Source: Thinopyrum elongatum (taxonomy: Eukaryota > Streptophyta > Magnoliopsida > Poales > Poaceae). From it: DNA of 64,000 nucleotides. The stretch covers positions 278,266,904-278,330,903 of the forward strand of contig CM022303.1 in the NCBI GenBank assembly GCA_011799875.1. The letters run 5' to 3'. Positions 11,495 to 21,214 of the stretch are shown here, one piece after another. Numbering within the stretch: the stretch's first letter is position 1; every line of letters begins with the position of its first letter. The notes beneath the pieces are model-generated. The model was not told the DNA's origin, did no database searches, and saw nothing but the letters and a program-made list of their open reading frames with translations. The position numbers and the translations under genes are program-made.

Positions 11495-12868
11495 CTAAAA
11501 AGCTTTCGGAGCCACTCCGCCCGATAATGCTGGTCGAGAGATGGCCATCACTGTTTCTGATGTCGCATTAGTTGGTGAAGAGGCGTCGCCGTCGAGCACA
11601 GAGCTGATACCGAACAAGTCCAGAAGTTCTTCGATGATGTGTAGTTGAACGGAGGTGGGACAGACGTGTTCCTGGCCCCAGCGCTCGCCGCACTTGAAGC
11701 AGAGCCCCCGCGCGCGCCGGTAATCGCGGAGCGCCTTGAGCTTCGCCGGTTCGGAGCGGGCACTGTCTGGGCGTGGCGCTTCTGCCCGAGCTCCTTCCAG
11801 ACCGCGCCGGTCCATGGCCGTCGGGTGTACTTGAGGGCGCGCCGGCGGAGCCGGCAGTGGCAGAGGCACGCCACTGCGGTGGAACGCTTCTGGTGGCCTG
11901 GATGTCGACGGTTGATGAATGTCGCCCAGCGCCCCATGGATCACCTCCTCTTGCAAGAGTGCAAGGGAGCAGGCGGTGTCCAAATCCGGTGGTCGCTGAA
12001 CCAGCACCACAGCTCGTATGTCCGCCCGCAAACCTTCCACAAAACGAGTGAGGAAATAGAATGGGTGAATCGAGTCTGAGTAAGGGCTCAAATGGTTGAT
12101 AAGTAATTCAAATCTCTCTATGTAATCACTGACTGTAGATGTTTGCTTGACAGAATAAAACTGCCGAATCAGTAATTGATGACGATCTCTACCAAAACGA
12201 GTACATAACAGAGAGGAAAAGGACTCCCAATCGAACTCAGATAATTTCTTCTGGATCGACTGTAGCCAGACAGCAGCTGGCCCGGAAAAATTAAGTGAAG
12301 CCATGGGCACCCAGAACGATTGGTTAATCCCGAACATGTTGAAATACTGTTCGCAGAGAGTCTTCCAGAGACGGGGATTTTCGCCCGCGAAGACAGGGAA
12401 CACGATAGCAGGATGTGCCTGGCCCAACCCCGCGAGGAGCTAGCTGGCATGGGCGAATGGAGAGGGAAGAGCAAGTGCGGGGGAACCGATCTGACCGTTT
12501 GCCGGGAGCGGCGGCGGCGTCTGGAAGGACGCCGCCGGCGGCCCCCGAGAGATGTTGAAGACGCCGTGGCCTGTTGGCCCGAGGGGATCGTCGACTGCGC
12601 CAGGCGCGGTTCCGGTGTGGACGCCGGCCGTCGCAGGTGGTGGATCGCTCGACGCGGGTGCCTGAGTCGTCGCGCCCTCCTTGGTGGTTGGCAGACGCGA
12701 GAGCCGCAGAGCCGCGACGGAGTCGCCTAGATCGGCGACACGCCGCTCGAGATCGGGGCGCCATGCCACCAGATCGTCCACCTTGTTGTTGGAGGCGTGG
12801 ATCGCCGCGGTGTGCTCCTTCAAGGTGGTCTCCAGGCGCTCGAGGAAGGCCTGGACCGATGGATCCAT
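11495..12868 (-). pseudogene. gag of the Reina-type element, one internal TAG
   Basis: Starts at an ATG at 12866-12868 (MDPSVQAFLERL), with a coiled N-terminus, then the Gag core: PVFAGENPRLWKTLCEQYF, ...WLQSIQKKLSEFDW, ...YIERFELLINHL, ...YFLTRFVEGLRADI. A zinc knuckle follows (CFKCGERWGQEHVC). The frame is continuous except for a TAG at 12440-12442 between a proline-rich linker and the core. The frame closes with TAG at 11495-11497, after which the same frame continues into protease. Chromoviruses usually have one gag-pol frame, so both TAGs are probably mutations; programmed readthrough is an alternative only for the second. Confidence 0.85.
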
Positions 12869-12949
12869 GGCGACGAGTCGGGCGCGAGCTTGCTGTAGGG
12901 ATCTGGTCTCCACGAACTGCGCCAGAGCGTTGCAGCGGCGGGTGGGATT

Positions 12950-12963
12950 GGTCTCTGATACCA
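12950..12963 (-). other. Primer binding site (initiator tRNA-Met)
   Basis: The minus strand reads TGGTATCAGAGAC immediately after the 5' LTR. This matches the usual plant primer site complementary to initiator tRNA-Met (TGGTATCAGAGC), with one late mismatch. Confidence 0.85.
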
Positions 12964-12965
12964 GA

Positions 12966-13266
12966 TGATAGGGTAATAGTGGTTCGATCTATACTGCTAT
13001 CTGAAGTAGTAGCAAGATTACAGATCGGTACAGGAATTGAGAATTTCGCTAGCTAGCCTAAGGAAGAAGATAACAGGTTGCCGTCGCCGCCGTGATCCAC
13101 TGGATGCCCGCTGGTGAGGGCGTCTTGCCCTTAAGTAGAAGTGGACTGGGCCGTCACCCACTCCGGCCCACTGAAGCGTTGGTTAGGCCTGCGGGTTCGG
13201 TTGGGCCGTGGCTCGTTGGGCTGGGTTCCTCCTGCCAGTGTGGTCACTGTGGTAGGGGCGCTCACA
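12966..13266 (-). repeat. 5' LTR of the Reina-type element
   Basis: 301 bp and about 97% identical by eye to 7870-8170. On the minus strand it is followed within two bases by the primer binding site. Confidence 0.92.
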
Positions 13267-13310
13267 TGTTCTCATATGGGTATGATGCGTACCTGCGTGC
13301 ATGTGTACCT

Positions 13311-13316
13311 TTTATT
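13311..13316 (-). terminator. Likely poly(A) signal of the OEP40-like gene
   Basis: TTTATT on the plus strand is AATAAA on the minus strand, 250 bp beyond the stop codon at 13566 and 40 bp before the Reina-type insertion (target duplication 13267-13271). The retrotransposon therefore entered at or just past the expected cleavage site. Confidence 0.5.
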
Positions 13317-13565
13317 CTGCGTACAGATTTAATATCATGTACAGATCATAAATCATTTGCCCTGATCTCCTGCGTAATCACCGTGCTGGCAGTAGTTCAG
13401 TTTTAAGAATAAGTATAAAAAAGAAGGCAGACTACTACTGTACATAGCTCCAGATTTCTAGCTCGCCAATGCTACTGAATTGCTCTGTTCTTATTCCAAT
13501 CCAAAATCGAAAAATCAGCACTGCAGTAACCAAGAGTGAGATCTACTGCGTAGCTTTGGCAGCTT

Positions 13566-14660
13566 TCATCTCCGGCGCGCCTCCAGTGCCCTCTTCAACT
13601 CCTCGCCCACCTCGTCCGGCGCTGGCATCGCTGCGTTCTCCGCCGCTGGCTCCTTCCCACCGCCCCGACGATCCGGCTTCACCGAGAACCCGTGATGCGG
13701 CTGTGGCGGCGGCCTCCCTACCGCTGCCACGGACGCGGCCCTCCCGCGCCCGATCTCGGTGCGCAGCTCCTCCACGGCGCGGCGGAGCATCCCGCTCTCC
13801 GCGTTCATCGCCTCCAGCTGTCGCCTCATCAGCGAGAACCCCTCGCCGGCGGCGGCGTGACCCGCGCCATCCGACGCGTCCGTGGCATCGATGGCAGGCA
13901 GCGAGACATCTGCTTTGCTGTCCTTTTTCTTGTCGGCGCGTGGCGCCTGCTCGATGGAGATCTTGTTGATGACCAGCAGCGGCATCTTGCAGACGGGCAC
14001 GCGCGCGTCCTTGCGGTCGTCGGCGAACGCCGCCTGCAGCTCCGGTGGCGCGCGGATCCCCCAGTTGAACCGCATGCTCGCCCTGCCCCAGAGCGGGAGC
14101 ACGCTCCTCGTGGTCAATCGCATCCCGGACAGCAGCGCGCCGACGCCGCCGCTCCTCCCAGCCGCGGCAACGTCCGCCGCGAACCCACTCCCGCTCAACG
14201 AGAACGCCTTGTAGCTCAGCTCGTCCTCGCGGTCGCGCCCTTCGCCGTCGGAGACCTCCCCGACCGTACGGGGCGGAGGAGACGTGGAAGACCGGAGCGT
14301 GTGGGAAAGTGAGAAATCGCCGAGGCGGGGCTTGAGGAGGAGGAAGAAGGCAGGGGATCCGGAGTTGGCAGAGAGGAGGTTGAACTCGGCGGCGAGGGAG
14401 AAGGGGGCGCGGACAGGGGAGCCGAGGGCTCCGACACCGGCGCCGATGGAGATGGCGAAGGGGAGACCAGGGTCGTTGGGGCGATACGATAAACGGAGAG
14501 CTGGCCCGGAGGCGAAAGCGGTGGAGAGATCGAAGCGGAGCTCCCGGGGATCGCCGCCGGCGGAGAGGCCGGACTGGAACGGCAGCCCGAGCACGCCGAT
14601 TGGCACCTTGGCCCGCATCAGCGGCCGGTCGTCGTCGCGGAACTTGATAGACGCCTTCAT
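13566..14660 (-). CDS. OEP40: OEP40-like chloroplast outer-envelope beta-barrel protein
   Basis: An intact single-exon frame of 364 residues from ATG at 14658-14660 to TGA at 13566-13568. The N-terminal 110 residues (MKASIKFRDD, KVPIGVLGLPFQSG, LRLSYRPNDPGLPF, GALGSPVRAPFSLAAEFNLL, FFLLLKPRLGDFSL) resemble, from memory, a plant-specific family that includes Arabidopsis OEP40. That protein is described as a glucose-permeable beta-barrel channel of the chloroplast outer envelope. Alternating polar/apolar stretches and the lack of a transit peptide agree with a barrel. A coiled segment (about 270-310, RRQLEAMNAESGMLRRAVEELRTEIG) and a charged tail follow. Codon use is strongly GC3, usual for grass genes. 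No disruption was found; the nearest element is about 300 bp past the stop. Identification is from remembered homology, so the channel role is inferred. Confidence 0.75.
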   Translation of the reverse strand: MKASIKFRDDDRPLMRAKVPIGVLGLPFQSGLSAGGDPRELRFDLSTAFASGPALRLSYRPNDPGLPFAISIGAGVGALGSPVRAPFSLAAEFNLLSANSGSPAFFLLLKPRLGDFSLSHTLRSSTSPPPRTVGEVSDGEGRDREDELSYKAFSLSGSGFAADVAAAGRSGGVGALLSGMRLTTRSVLPLWGRASMRFNWGIRAPPELQAAFADDRKDARVPVCKMPLLVINKISIEQAPRADKKKDSKADVSLPAIDATDASDGAGHAAAGEGFSLMRRQLEAMNAESGMLRRAVEELRTEIGRGRAASVAAVGRPPPQPHHGFSVKPDRRGGGKEPAAENAAMPAPDEVGEELKRALEARRR

Positions 14661-14880
14661 GGGGTTCGATGTGGGTAGCTAATCGGGGCTTATGTTGGTC
14701 GTGGGGGGCCTATTTTGCGGCGGACATCATCCCATGTTGGGACGGCGCCGCCTGCGCGCCGGCGAGATGGGTGGGTAGTGGGGGAGCTGTGAGCGGATGG
14801 ATAGGGAGTGCGTGGGTGAAGAGGGGGATAGGAGGCGGGGGCAATTTCTGTCATTGTTTCTTCTGACTGGGTCAATGCTT
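14661..14880 (-). promoter_or_regulatory. Putative promoter/5' UTR of the OEP40-like gene
   Basis: GC-rich sequence upstream of the minus-strand ATG, without an obvious TATA box. AT-rich repeat-type sequence begins near 14890, so the core promoter would have to lie in these 220 bp or extend into that sequence. Confidence 0.3.
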
Positions 14881-15565
14881 GCTACGGAGTAACAAAAACA
14901 CTAGTCAAATAATTAATCTAATTCAAAAAATTCATGCTAAATATACCTAAATCATAACATCCACATAACACCCACACATGTGGCACTTATCAATATGGCC
15001 CAAACACAGTTGATGCCGTTCGATTCTTTTGCAAATATTGCAGCAGTTGACATCTAGGTCGAGAGCCACGTAAGCAACCAGCGTGGTGTGGCATTATTAT
15101 TTGTGCCATACGTGTGGATGCTCCTAGCCCGAACAGACACACGACGCTCGCTCAAAACGTGTGGGTGAAACTGTTCTTCGCCCACACGACACTTGCACGG
15201 TGATAGATGGCAACTACAGTTGTGCATATGTGGCAGGACACCTCTAGGCATCAGACTAGTGATGAATGCATCCTATGAGACTAGTCAAGGGACGTACGAT
15301 TAGAATCATTTTGACGTTTGATCTGTGAGGGAAGCCTCGTGTTTGATAGGTTTAATTTCTTCATTGAATGCTTGATTTGTTGGTAACTACTCTGTAAACA
15401 AATCTACAGAGTTTTGATTTTTTTGATAAATTGTGATTTTTTTTCTTACCAAATAATCTAAGATCTATTTTTTTCCAATGAAAACATGGTTTTGTGCAAC
15501 AGAAGCATTCTTCATGACAGATGGAAGCACCACTATTCTAATGAATTAGCAACATATAATTCTCA
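14881..15565. repeat. Unclassified repeat with gtgtgggc motifs (left arm)
   Basis: No gene seen. At about 15080-15240 are motifs of the type CGTGTGGGTGAA and CGCCCACACGACAC plus 'atggcaactacag'. In inverted orientation these resemble 23400-23620. The two may be arms of one large element covering 15-23.6 kb, or independent copies of one repeat. Confidence 0.4.
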
Positions 15566-15594
15566 CTAGTAGTCGGGGCCCGCAATGGCGGGCC
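15566..15594 (-). mobile_element. Helitron 3' terminus (minus orientation)
   Basis: The minus strand ends ...CTACTAGT, with CTAG at 15566-15569. Eight bases inward is a perfect 7-bp hairpin: GGCCCGC (15577-15583), loop aatg, GCGGGCC (15588-15594). A hairpin about ten bases before CTRR followed by T is the Helitron signature. The matching TC 5' end to the right was not found. Confidence 0.65.
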
Positions 15595-15599
15595 TCTTG

Positions 15600-16189
15600 A
15601 GAGGAAGTTGTGCGTGTATTTCTCCCTCACAAAGAAAAAACCTCAACTTCATCTTAAAATTAAAAAAAAACTTTCTCACAACACGTGAACATCACATCCA
15701 TCTCAAAAAACAAAAGAAAAAGCCTAAAAAACATTCTTAAAATGAAAAAGAAACAGAAGTCTCACTTCCATCTTTCAAAAATAATATAAAAAAAGACTTT
15801 TCTCAAAAGAAAAAAGTTCTCAATTTCATCTTCCAAAAAAAATCAACAAGTTTCTCAGTTTCATCTTCCAAAAAAATCAAAAAAATTCTTGCCACGGCCA
15901 ACCAGCATGCGCCACGTGGCCATGCTGGTTGGCCGCCATTCCCCCGTAGGTTAATGTGTTTGATGTTTGTGTTTGCATGATGTAAACGTCCTTTGAGACT
16001 GGGAATTTCGTTGTGTTCCTTGGAAACAATTAGTGCAAGAGAAACAAATTTCCTTGATTCCATTCAGCAAAACATCTGCTTCGCAAAAATGATCATGTTG
16101 AAGCACAACAAAAAGCACATAGAATTGAAAAAAAATCATTGATATGACCTACAATCTCGACCCTCTTGTTACATAAAAACAGAAAAAGA
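15600..16189. other. AT-rich noncoding sequence
   Basis: Oligo(A)-rich DNA with the diffusely repeated phrase 'tctcaatttcatcttccaaaaaa' at about 15810-15875. It is probably Helitron interior. No gene or defined repeat border is visible. Confidence 0.4.
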
Positions 16190-16346
16190 TACTATCCCCT
16201 CTGTTCCTAAATATAAGTCTTTTTAGAGGTTTCACTATGAACTACATACGGAGGAAAATGAGTCAATATACACTTTAAAATATACATATGTATGAAGTTT
16301 ATAGTGGAATCTCTATTAAGACTTATATTTAGGAACGGAGGGAGTA
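16190..16346. mobile_element. Stowaway MITE
   Basis: About 157 bp between TA dinucleotides, with inverted ends (cctctgttcctaaatataag and its complement) and inner symmetry around 'actacatacgga'. Same family as 57348-57509. The Tc1/mariner-type TA target is present on both sides. Confidence 0.85.
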
Positions 16347-19300
16347 TTACAAGAACACTATGATTTGCACGTAGAGGACTATGCAAGAGCGTTGAAGGGC
16401 TAATCATGGATGAGCTCCATGCTTACGCTGAGCTAGATCATCATCACCAATAAGGGATCCAAAGAGAGGTCCTAGGCTCATGGCCGACTGAACGAGATTG
16501 GAGTGCCATAGGTATGTGCCAAAAACAAAGAAGCTTGGTCTGAATCTGGTGGAGCAATTATCTGTAAAACAAAAACAGTTGTGAGAAACGATGAAGCACA
16601 CACTGCATAAGTTAACTATCATGGATGAAGCACAACGAAAGTCGGACCGAAAGAAGCATCACTCGCAATGGTTGAAGCTCATAGATGCAATGGTTGAAAT
16701 TTATAGATGCAATTGTTGAAGCAAATGAAAGGATGCACACACTAACAATGGTCGAAGCAAAAGTTAACTATGTATGTGAGGAACAATGAGGTATAATTAT
16801 GTGAAGTGGATATATTGACAAAGACCTAAGCATTCACGTCAGTACAAAAATAAGAAGGCAAGCACAACACATGCTAAACTACATTATTATAAGAATCAAA
16901 CATATTGCAATATTGTTTCTGTGCATATGTAACTCATTTATGCATTGTTTCTGAAAAAGGAATCATACAAGTCACATGTACTGGCAACATAGATGAAGAA
17001 TACAGGGATCATGTCACAGCATTTTGCTTGAAATCTATACCATAGAAACACATATAAAAAATAAAGAAACAACAAGCATTTGTACATCAAAAGCATGTAG
17101 GAGAAACCAAGGTAGCTTAGGTTAGTGGAACCAATAATTTTATGCTATCTCAACATATTTGACACGCGGCCAAAAAGCATACAAATTTCACAAAATAATA
17201 CACCTGCCGGAGAATATCTCTACATTAGAAGCACATGTGAGAGAACAAAGAAGCACTACGATGAAGCAATGTAAGTACAGTAACTCGTTAAATTATGTTG
17301 CTGCTAATAACTAAAAATGTTTGGCCACCAAGAGGATTGATATTTTGACTCACTAACATATGGATTGATATATCTTTTGGTATTTGGAAGAAACAAAATA
17401 TATATTCTGGAGCATATGTATAGCATTCTAGATGCTACAGAACTAAGAAGCACGTACATAGTAGTTTGGTAACAGGTTTAAACTTGGATGGAAGCATGGA
17501 AAATTAAAATCTCGTTGAAAACTAATATTTCTGTTAAGATTGACACTCATATTATTGTGATCTACATAAGAAATTAACCAAAATTGATAGATGATATAGC
17601 AATCCATTACAGATCGGATATAACATAGATATACTCAACAAAATTCATCGAAGCAAGCACTGGATCCAAAGTAACACAAATCAAATCAAGTGATTAAAAA
17701 GAATCAAACATAAGATGAATCAAACCCTATTTTGGGCGAGTGCATACCATGGAAACAACGCAAAGCAAAACACATTGTAGAAGCACAAGTTGGATGTGTA
17801 TGAAGCAAGCAGGACTCAGTGTAGAAGCGTTAAAATGGTAAATATGAAGCAAATTGTATGCATAAGTACTATATGTATGCAACATGGAAAGTGGGAAGCA
17901 TGACATGGATGCAATCACAACACACTTTCTATATGATGAGTAGGTTCAGGACCTGAGAAAGAGCCAACATTAAGATGATTACCCCATTTTTTTACGAATG
18001 AGGTCTTTCCGTTTCTTCGGGAGAACCACGACAATATCATGTAACCGACCAACGACATGTCGGCTCCTGAGCATATGCGGCCCTTCGTCTTTCTTCATTT
18101 CGGCTCTTGAGCATATGCGGCCCTTCGTCTTTCTTCAATTTTGATTGTCACCTGAAACGTTACAAATAAAAGGCTTATTTGTTGGCTGATAGAATCAAGA
18201 ATGTATGAATGAAGAAATATGGACACTCAAAAAAACATCACATATCATTGGTATTAGTAAAGCTTGGTACCATCATGAGGATGCATGTGTTGTGTTGCCA
18301 CGATACAAAATAACCATATGAAAACGCATTATGAGATGAAGGCGTGGAAGCATTTTTCTATACGACTATAGCATAATGAGTACAATGTAGAAGCACTCAT
18401 TTATGCAGCTAGGAAAAATTGAAAAGTATGCATCATTTGTGTTAGCTGGAAGCAAATTTTTTGAATACTATACAAAAAATGATTTGCCGCTGACTGTGGA
18501 TAAATATTTTTGGAATAGACCATTATGAGACGAAGGCATGAAAGCATATATCTAGGCCGCCATACTAAAATAAGTACAATGTAGAAGAACGAAAGGTTTG
18601 AAGCTAGGAATAATGCGAAGGGAGTATTTTTAGTGGTAGGTGGAAGAATCAAATTTAAAAAGCATAAAACAAAAAAAGATTTGCCGCCAACTGATGATTT
18701 GGAATCTGTATACAGGAAGCAATGACAGATTTTTTTCTACATTTGTCATATTCATTGGAATCACTTAATATTGGAACTACGTAATAAGCAACTATGTGTG
18801 ATCGAATTATGTAACAACTTCAACAACACATCAATGATCTAACGCATGAAGTTCATGAATAGTAGTCAGAAGATGAATCATCAAAACAAAGGTGATGGAA
18901 GCAGAGCAATACCTTCGCTTTTGAAATGTGCGCTTCGAAAAGAGGGTCAGGGTGGGGGCTTTCAATCCACTGCCCGTTCTCCGACCGGCTAGTGGAACTG
19001 GGGCAGTCGCTTCCAGCCGATTTGTACCTGCCGACCACGAATAGCAGATGAGGATGGGGGCATCGATCCCCTAATGCCAGGATGGCGCACGTCCCATCTC
19101 GCCCGGTGGACGCATCGGTGGAGTGGAGGACAGGGTGGCCGGGGGGAGAGTTGGAGGAGCAGGAGAAAACTATGATGAGCTCAAGGTGGAGGAAGAGCTC
19201 CAGGACAGTGCAGCCGCTTAGAATATGGGAATAGGAGAGGAATTACAGGCAGACGTTGTGGAAGTCAGCCCCCTGCTGATTGTTTTTTCTTTAATTACAA

Positions 19301-19400
19301 AACAAAGACAACTCTCGATCGTCGGAACTCAATTACACGATGACGTAGGACTGGTCTGGCGCTGGTAGCCTTATCAGACTACAGATACAAAGCGTTTCCC
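16347..19400. other. AT-rich repeat-derived sequence without genes
   Basis: Three kilobases with no convincing coding frame. Words such as 'gaagcac', 'gaagcaa' and 'atgaagca' recur throughout, suggesting a decayed internally repetitive element. A 49-bp direct repeat (tcggctcctgagcatatgcg... / tcggctcttgagcatatgcg...) is at about 18059-18135. A GC-richer piece at 18940-19220 could be a captured gene fragment, but no product is recognised. Confidence 0.4.
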
Positions 19401-19662
19401 TATGTGGCAACTAGTTAATCACACACGGCAACTATGGTTGACCATACATGGCAACTATGGTTTAACCGCACGTGGCAACTTCAATTTAGTTACACATTGT
19501 GCATATGTGGCAACTAGTTAATCACACACGGCAACTATGGTTGATCATACATGGCAACTATGGTTTGACCACACGTGGCAACTCTAATTAGTTACACACA
19601 TGGCAACTATATTTAATGATACATGGCAACTAAAGTTAATCACACATGGCAACTATAGTTAA
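19401..19662 (+). repeat. Tandem 'acatggcaactatggtt' minisatellite
   Basis: About eleven irregular units of 20-26 bp with the core CATGGCAACTA separated by 'gttaatcacac' or 'gttgaccatac'. It includes a higher-order direct repeat of roughly 110 bp (19401-19490 and 19508-19600). It stops exactly at a Helitron-type end at 19663. Single units recur at about 15200 and 23405. Confidence 0.8.
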
Positions 19663-19692
19663 CTAGATGATACCCCGCGCGTTACTGCGGAA
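19663..19692 (-). mobile_element. Helitron-like 3' terminus (minus orientation)
   Basis: CTAG at 19663-19666, then 'atgatac', then CCGCGCGTTACTGCGG, an imperfect hairpin. The arrangement is the same as at 15566 and 43309. No 5' partner was identified. Confidence 0.5.
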
Positions 19693-20378
19693 CTTGTTAC
19701 GTGTTTCTGATGCCATAATAGGTATATGAATATTTGTGTAGTTAGGGGTACGTTTGGTTTGCCAGATAAATTTAGGTGGTTGTGGGTATCCCCAACCCAG
19801 GGCTAGGAATAGCCATTTTTCTATTTGGTTGAGAGGATAAGAAGTGGTGTAGCCAACTTTGTATTTGGTCGAAAGGATCAAAGATGGATAATTTGTTGAC
19901 ATTTACCTCTTCGCTATGAGATGGTAAGGTTACCACCCTTTGTAGATAAACTTACTGCTATGAACTACTCGAAATATTTTGCCACAGATTGTCATTATGC
20001 AACTGGTTCTTAACAATCGCTTTGAGAGTGCCAAAAACAGATCAATTACATAGATTAGACCAATGAAGCTGTAGGATACAGTCACACATTCCCACTGAAA
20101 CCGTCGCACTCATTCAGAGTCTGGGATTCACAATCTGTTGACTCTTCATAGAGAATTAACATGCAGAAAGTTAATAACAAAGAGGAACGATAGAACTTTA
20201 TGGAGATAGAGAGACGAAATTAACAGAGAGAAAATATGTAGTCCACCGCTAAGCTCCTGGTCGTGGCCTCACTTTCGTGCACCTGTAATCAAAAGGAGAA
20301 AAATCAGTACAGTGCCCCTGCAATAAAAAGAAAGGGATTAATGGCCGGAGGAATGAATGGATCATGCACCGATGCACG
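19693..20378. other. Noncoding; includes residual GH32 intron 1
   Basis: No gene seen. The last 100 bp or so (about 20270-20378) are, on the minus strand, the continuation of intron 1 of the GH32 fragment beyond the MITE. The 9-bp mini-exon and exon 3 expected for a GH32 gene are absent. Confidence 0.4.
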
Positions 20379-20646
20379 TACTCGCTCCGTTTTTATTTAC
20401 TCCGCATATTAAAGTTGACTGAAATCAAACTTCATAAAGTTTGACCAAGTTTATAGAAAATAATATAAAGATTTATCATAGCAAATCTATATGATGTGAA
20501 AGTACATTCAATAATAAATCTAATGGTATTGATATATTATTATATATGTTAATATTTTTGTTTATAAATTTGGTCAAAATTTGCAAAGCTTGATTTTGAC
20601 CAAAGCTAATACGCGGACTAAATACTAAATAAAAACGGAGGGAGTA
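20379..20646. mobile_element. Stowaway-like MITE in the GH32 intron 1 donor
   Basis: Ends are TActcgctccgtttttattta and its inverted partner taaataaaaacggagggagTA, 268 bp including both TA copies. A second copy in inverted orientation is at 49117-49375. Its right-hand TA is bases +2/+3 of the minus-strand splice donor of the GH32 exon. Confidence 0.88.
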
Positions 20647-20647
20647 C

Positions 20648-21062
20648 CGTTCATCCAGTTCTCGGGCTGGAAATGGAACCCAGTGCGCTGCCACTGGAGC
20701 ATGGCGTTGCTCCAGGGGAACCCGTCGGCGCCTAGGAACCCCATCTCGTGTGATGCGGCTGCCGCCCCGGATGTCCTCTCCGACACACCGGTGTCCATTG
20801 TGCCACAGTTCTGTGCCGTCTCCGCCAGCGGCGGCATGTCCGCCACCACATCGTCGCCCACCACCCTCTCCACCCTGCTAGACCCGGACAGCGCGTTGGC
20901 CACCACCAGCACCACCGCGGCCAACGCGGCCAGCACGGAGATGCACGCGCGCCACCTCACCCCGACCCCGCTCTGGCGCTCCTCCACGGCGTCGGACGGG
21001 GCCAGCGGCGCGTACGCGCACGGCAGCGTCGTCTCGCCGGGACTAATGGCCCAGGACTCCAT
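20648..21062 (-). pseudogene. Exon 1 of a GH32 vacuolar invertase / fructosyltransferase
   Basis: ATG at 21060-21062 opens a 138-codon exon. Residues 1-35 form an acidic/proline cytosolic tail; about 38-60 (WRACISVLAALAAVVLVVANAL) form a membrane anchor as in vacuolar GH32 precursors. After a variable linker come SERTSGA and the conserved GFPWSNAMLQWQRTGFHFQPE-NWMN. In the family this precedes the catalytic Asp in DPN, encoded by a 9-bp exon. The exon ends at 20648 with the first base of that Asp codon, exactly as expected. One residue between E and N of the usual QPEKNWMN is absent. No later exon is found, so this is a gene fragment. Such enzymes cleave sucrose or build fructans in the vacuole. 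Which subfamily cannot be told from exon 1. Confidence 0.8.
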
Positions 21063-21159
21063 TGACGACGATCTTCAAGAAAAATAATATGAATCGATTC
21101 CGGCGGATCGATCGACGGGTGGAAGGAATGGATAAGCATGGCTTGATCCCCCGGCGAGC

Positions 21160-21205
21160 GCGATTATAGTTGGCGACTCACCTGGATGATGTGCTGCCGC
21201 TCTCC
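21160..21205 (-). promoter_or_regulatory. Residual 5' UTR/promoter of the GH32 fragment
   Basis: About 145 bp of non-transposon sequence separate the ATG at 21062 from a Mutator-like insertion at 21215. The minus strand here has ACTATAATCG near 21170, a weak TATA-like box. The original upstream sequence resumes at 22391. Confidence 0.3.
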
Positions 21206-21214
21206 ATCTTCTGC

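Larger units (their letters stand above)
7870..13266 (-). mobile_element. Reina-type Ty3/Gypsy chromovirus, nearly complete
   Basis: A 5.4-kb LTR retrotransposon on the minus strand. Both 301-bp LTRs are present with TG...CA ends, flanked by identical 5-bp target duplications TGTTC (7865-7869 and 13267-13271). A tRNA-iMet primer site, a polypurine tract, gag, protease, RT, RNase H, integrase and a C-terminal chromodomain-like segment are in order. Short LTRs, small size and chromodomain fit the Reina clade. By hand count the LTRs differ at about 9 of 301 positions, which suggests an insertion of roughly a million years at commonly used plant rates. Two in-frame TAG codons and one frameshift disable it. 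It lies about 40 bp beyond the likely poly(A) signal of the gene at 13566-14660. Confidence 0.92.

Noticed and set aside
12574..13056. Arginine-rich plus-strand frames
   Set aside because: They overlie the Reina-type gag and 5' LTR on the other strand and have GC-skewed composition only.
19401..19662. CRISPR-like spaced repeats
   Set aside because: Units and spacers are both degenerate and repetitive, there are no cas genes, and the sequence is clearly a plant nuclear minisatellite.
20683..21087. 134-codon plus-strand frame
   Set aside because: Antisense shadow of the GH32 exon, which has family motifs and a correct intron phase on the minus strand.
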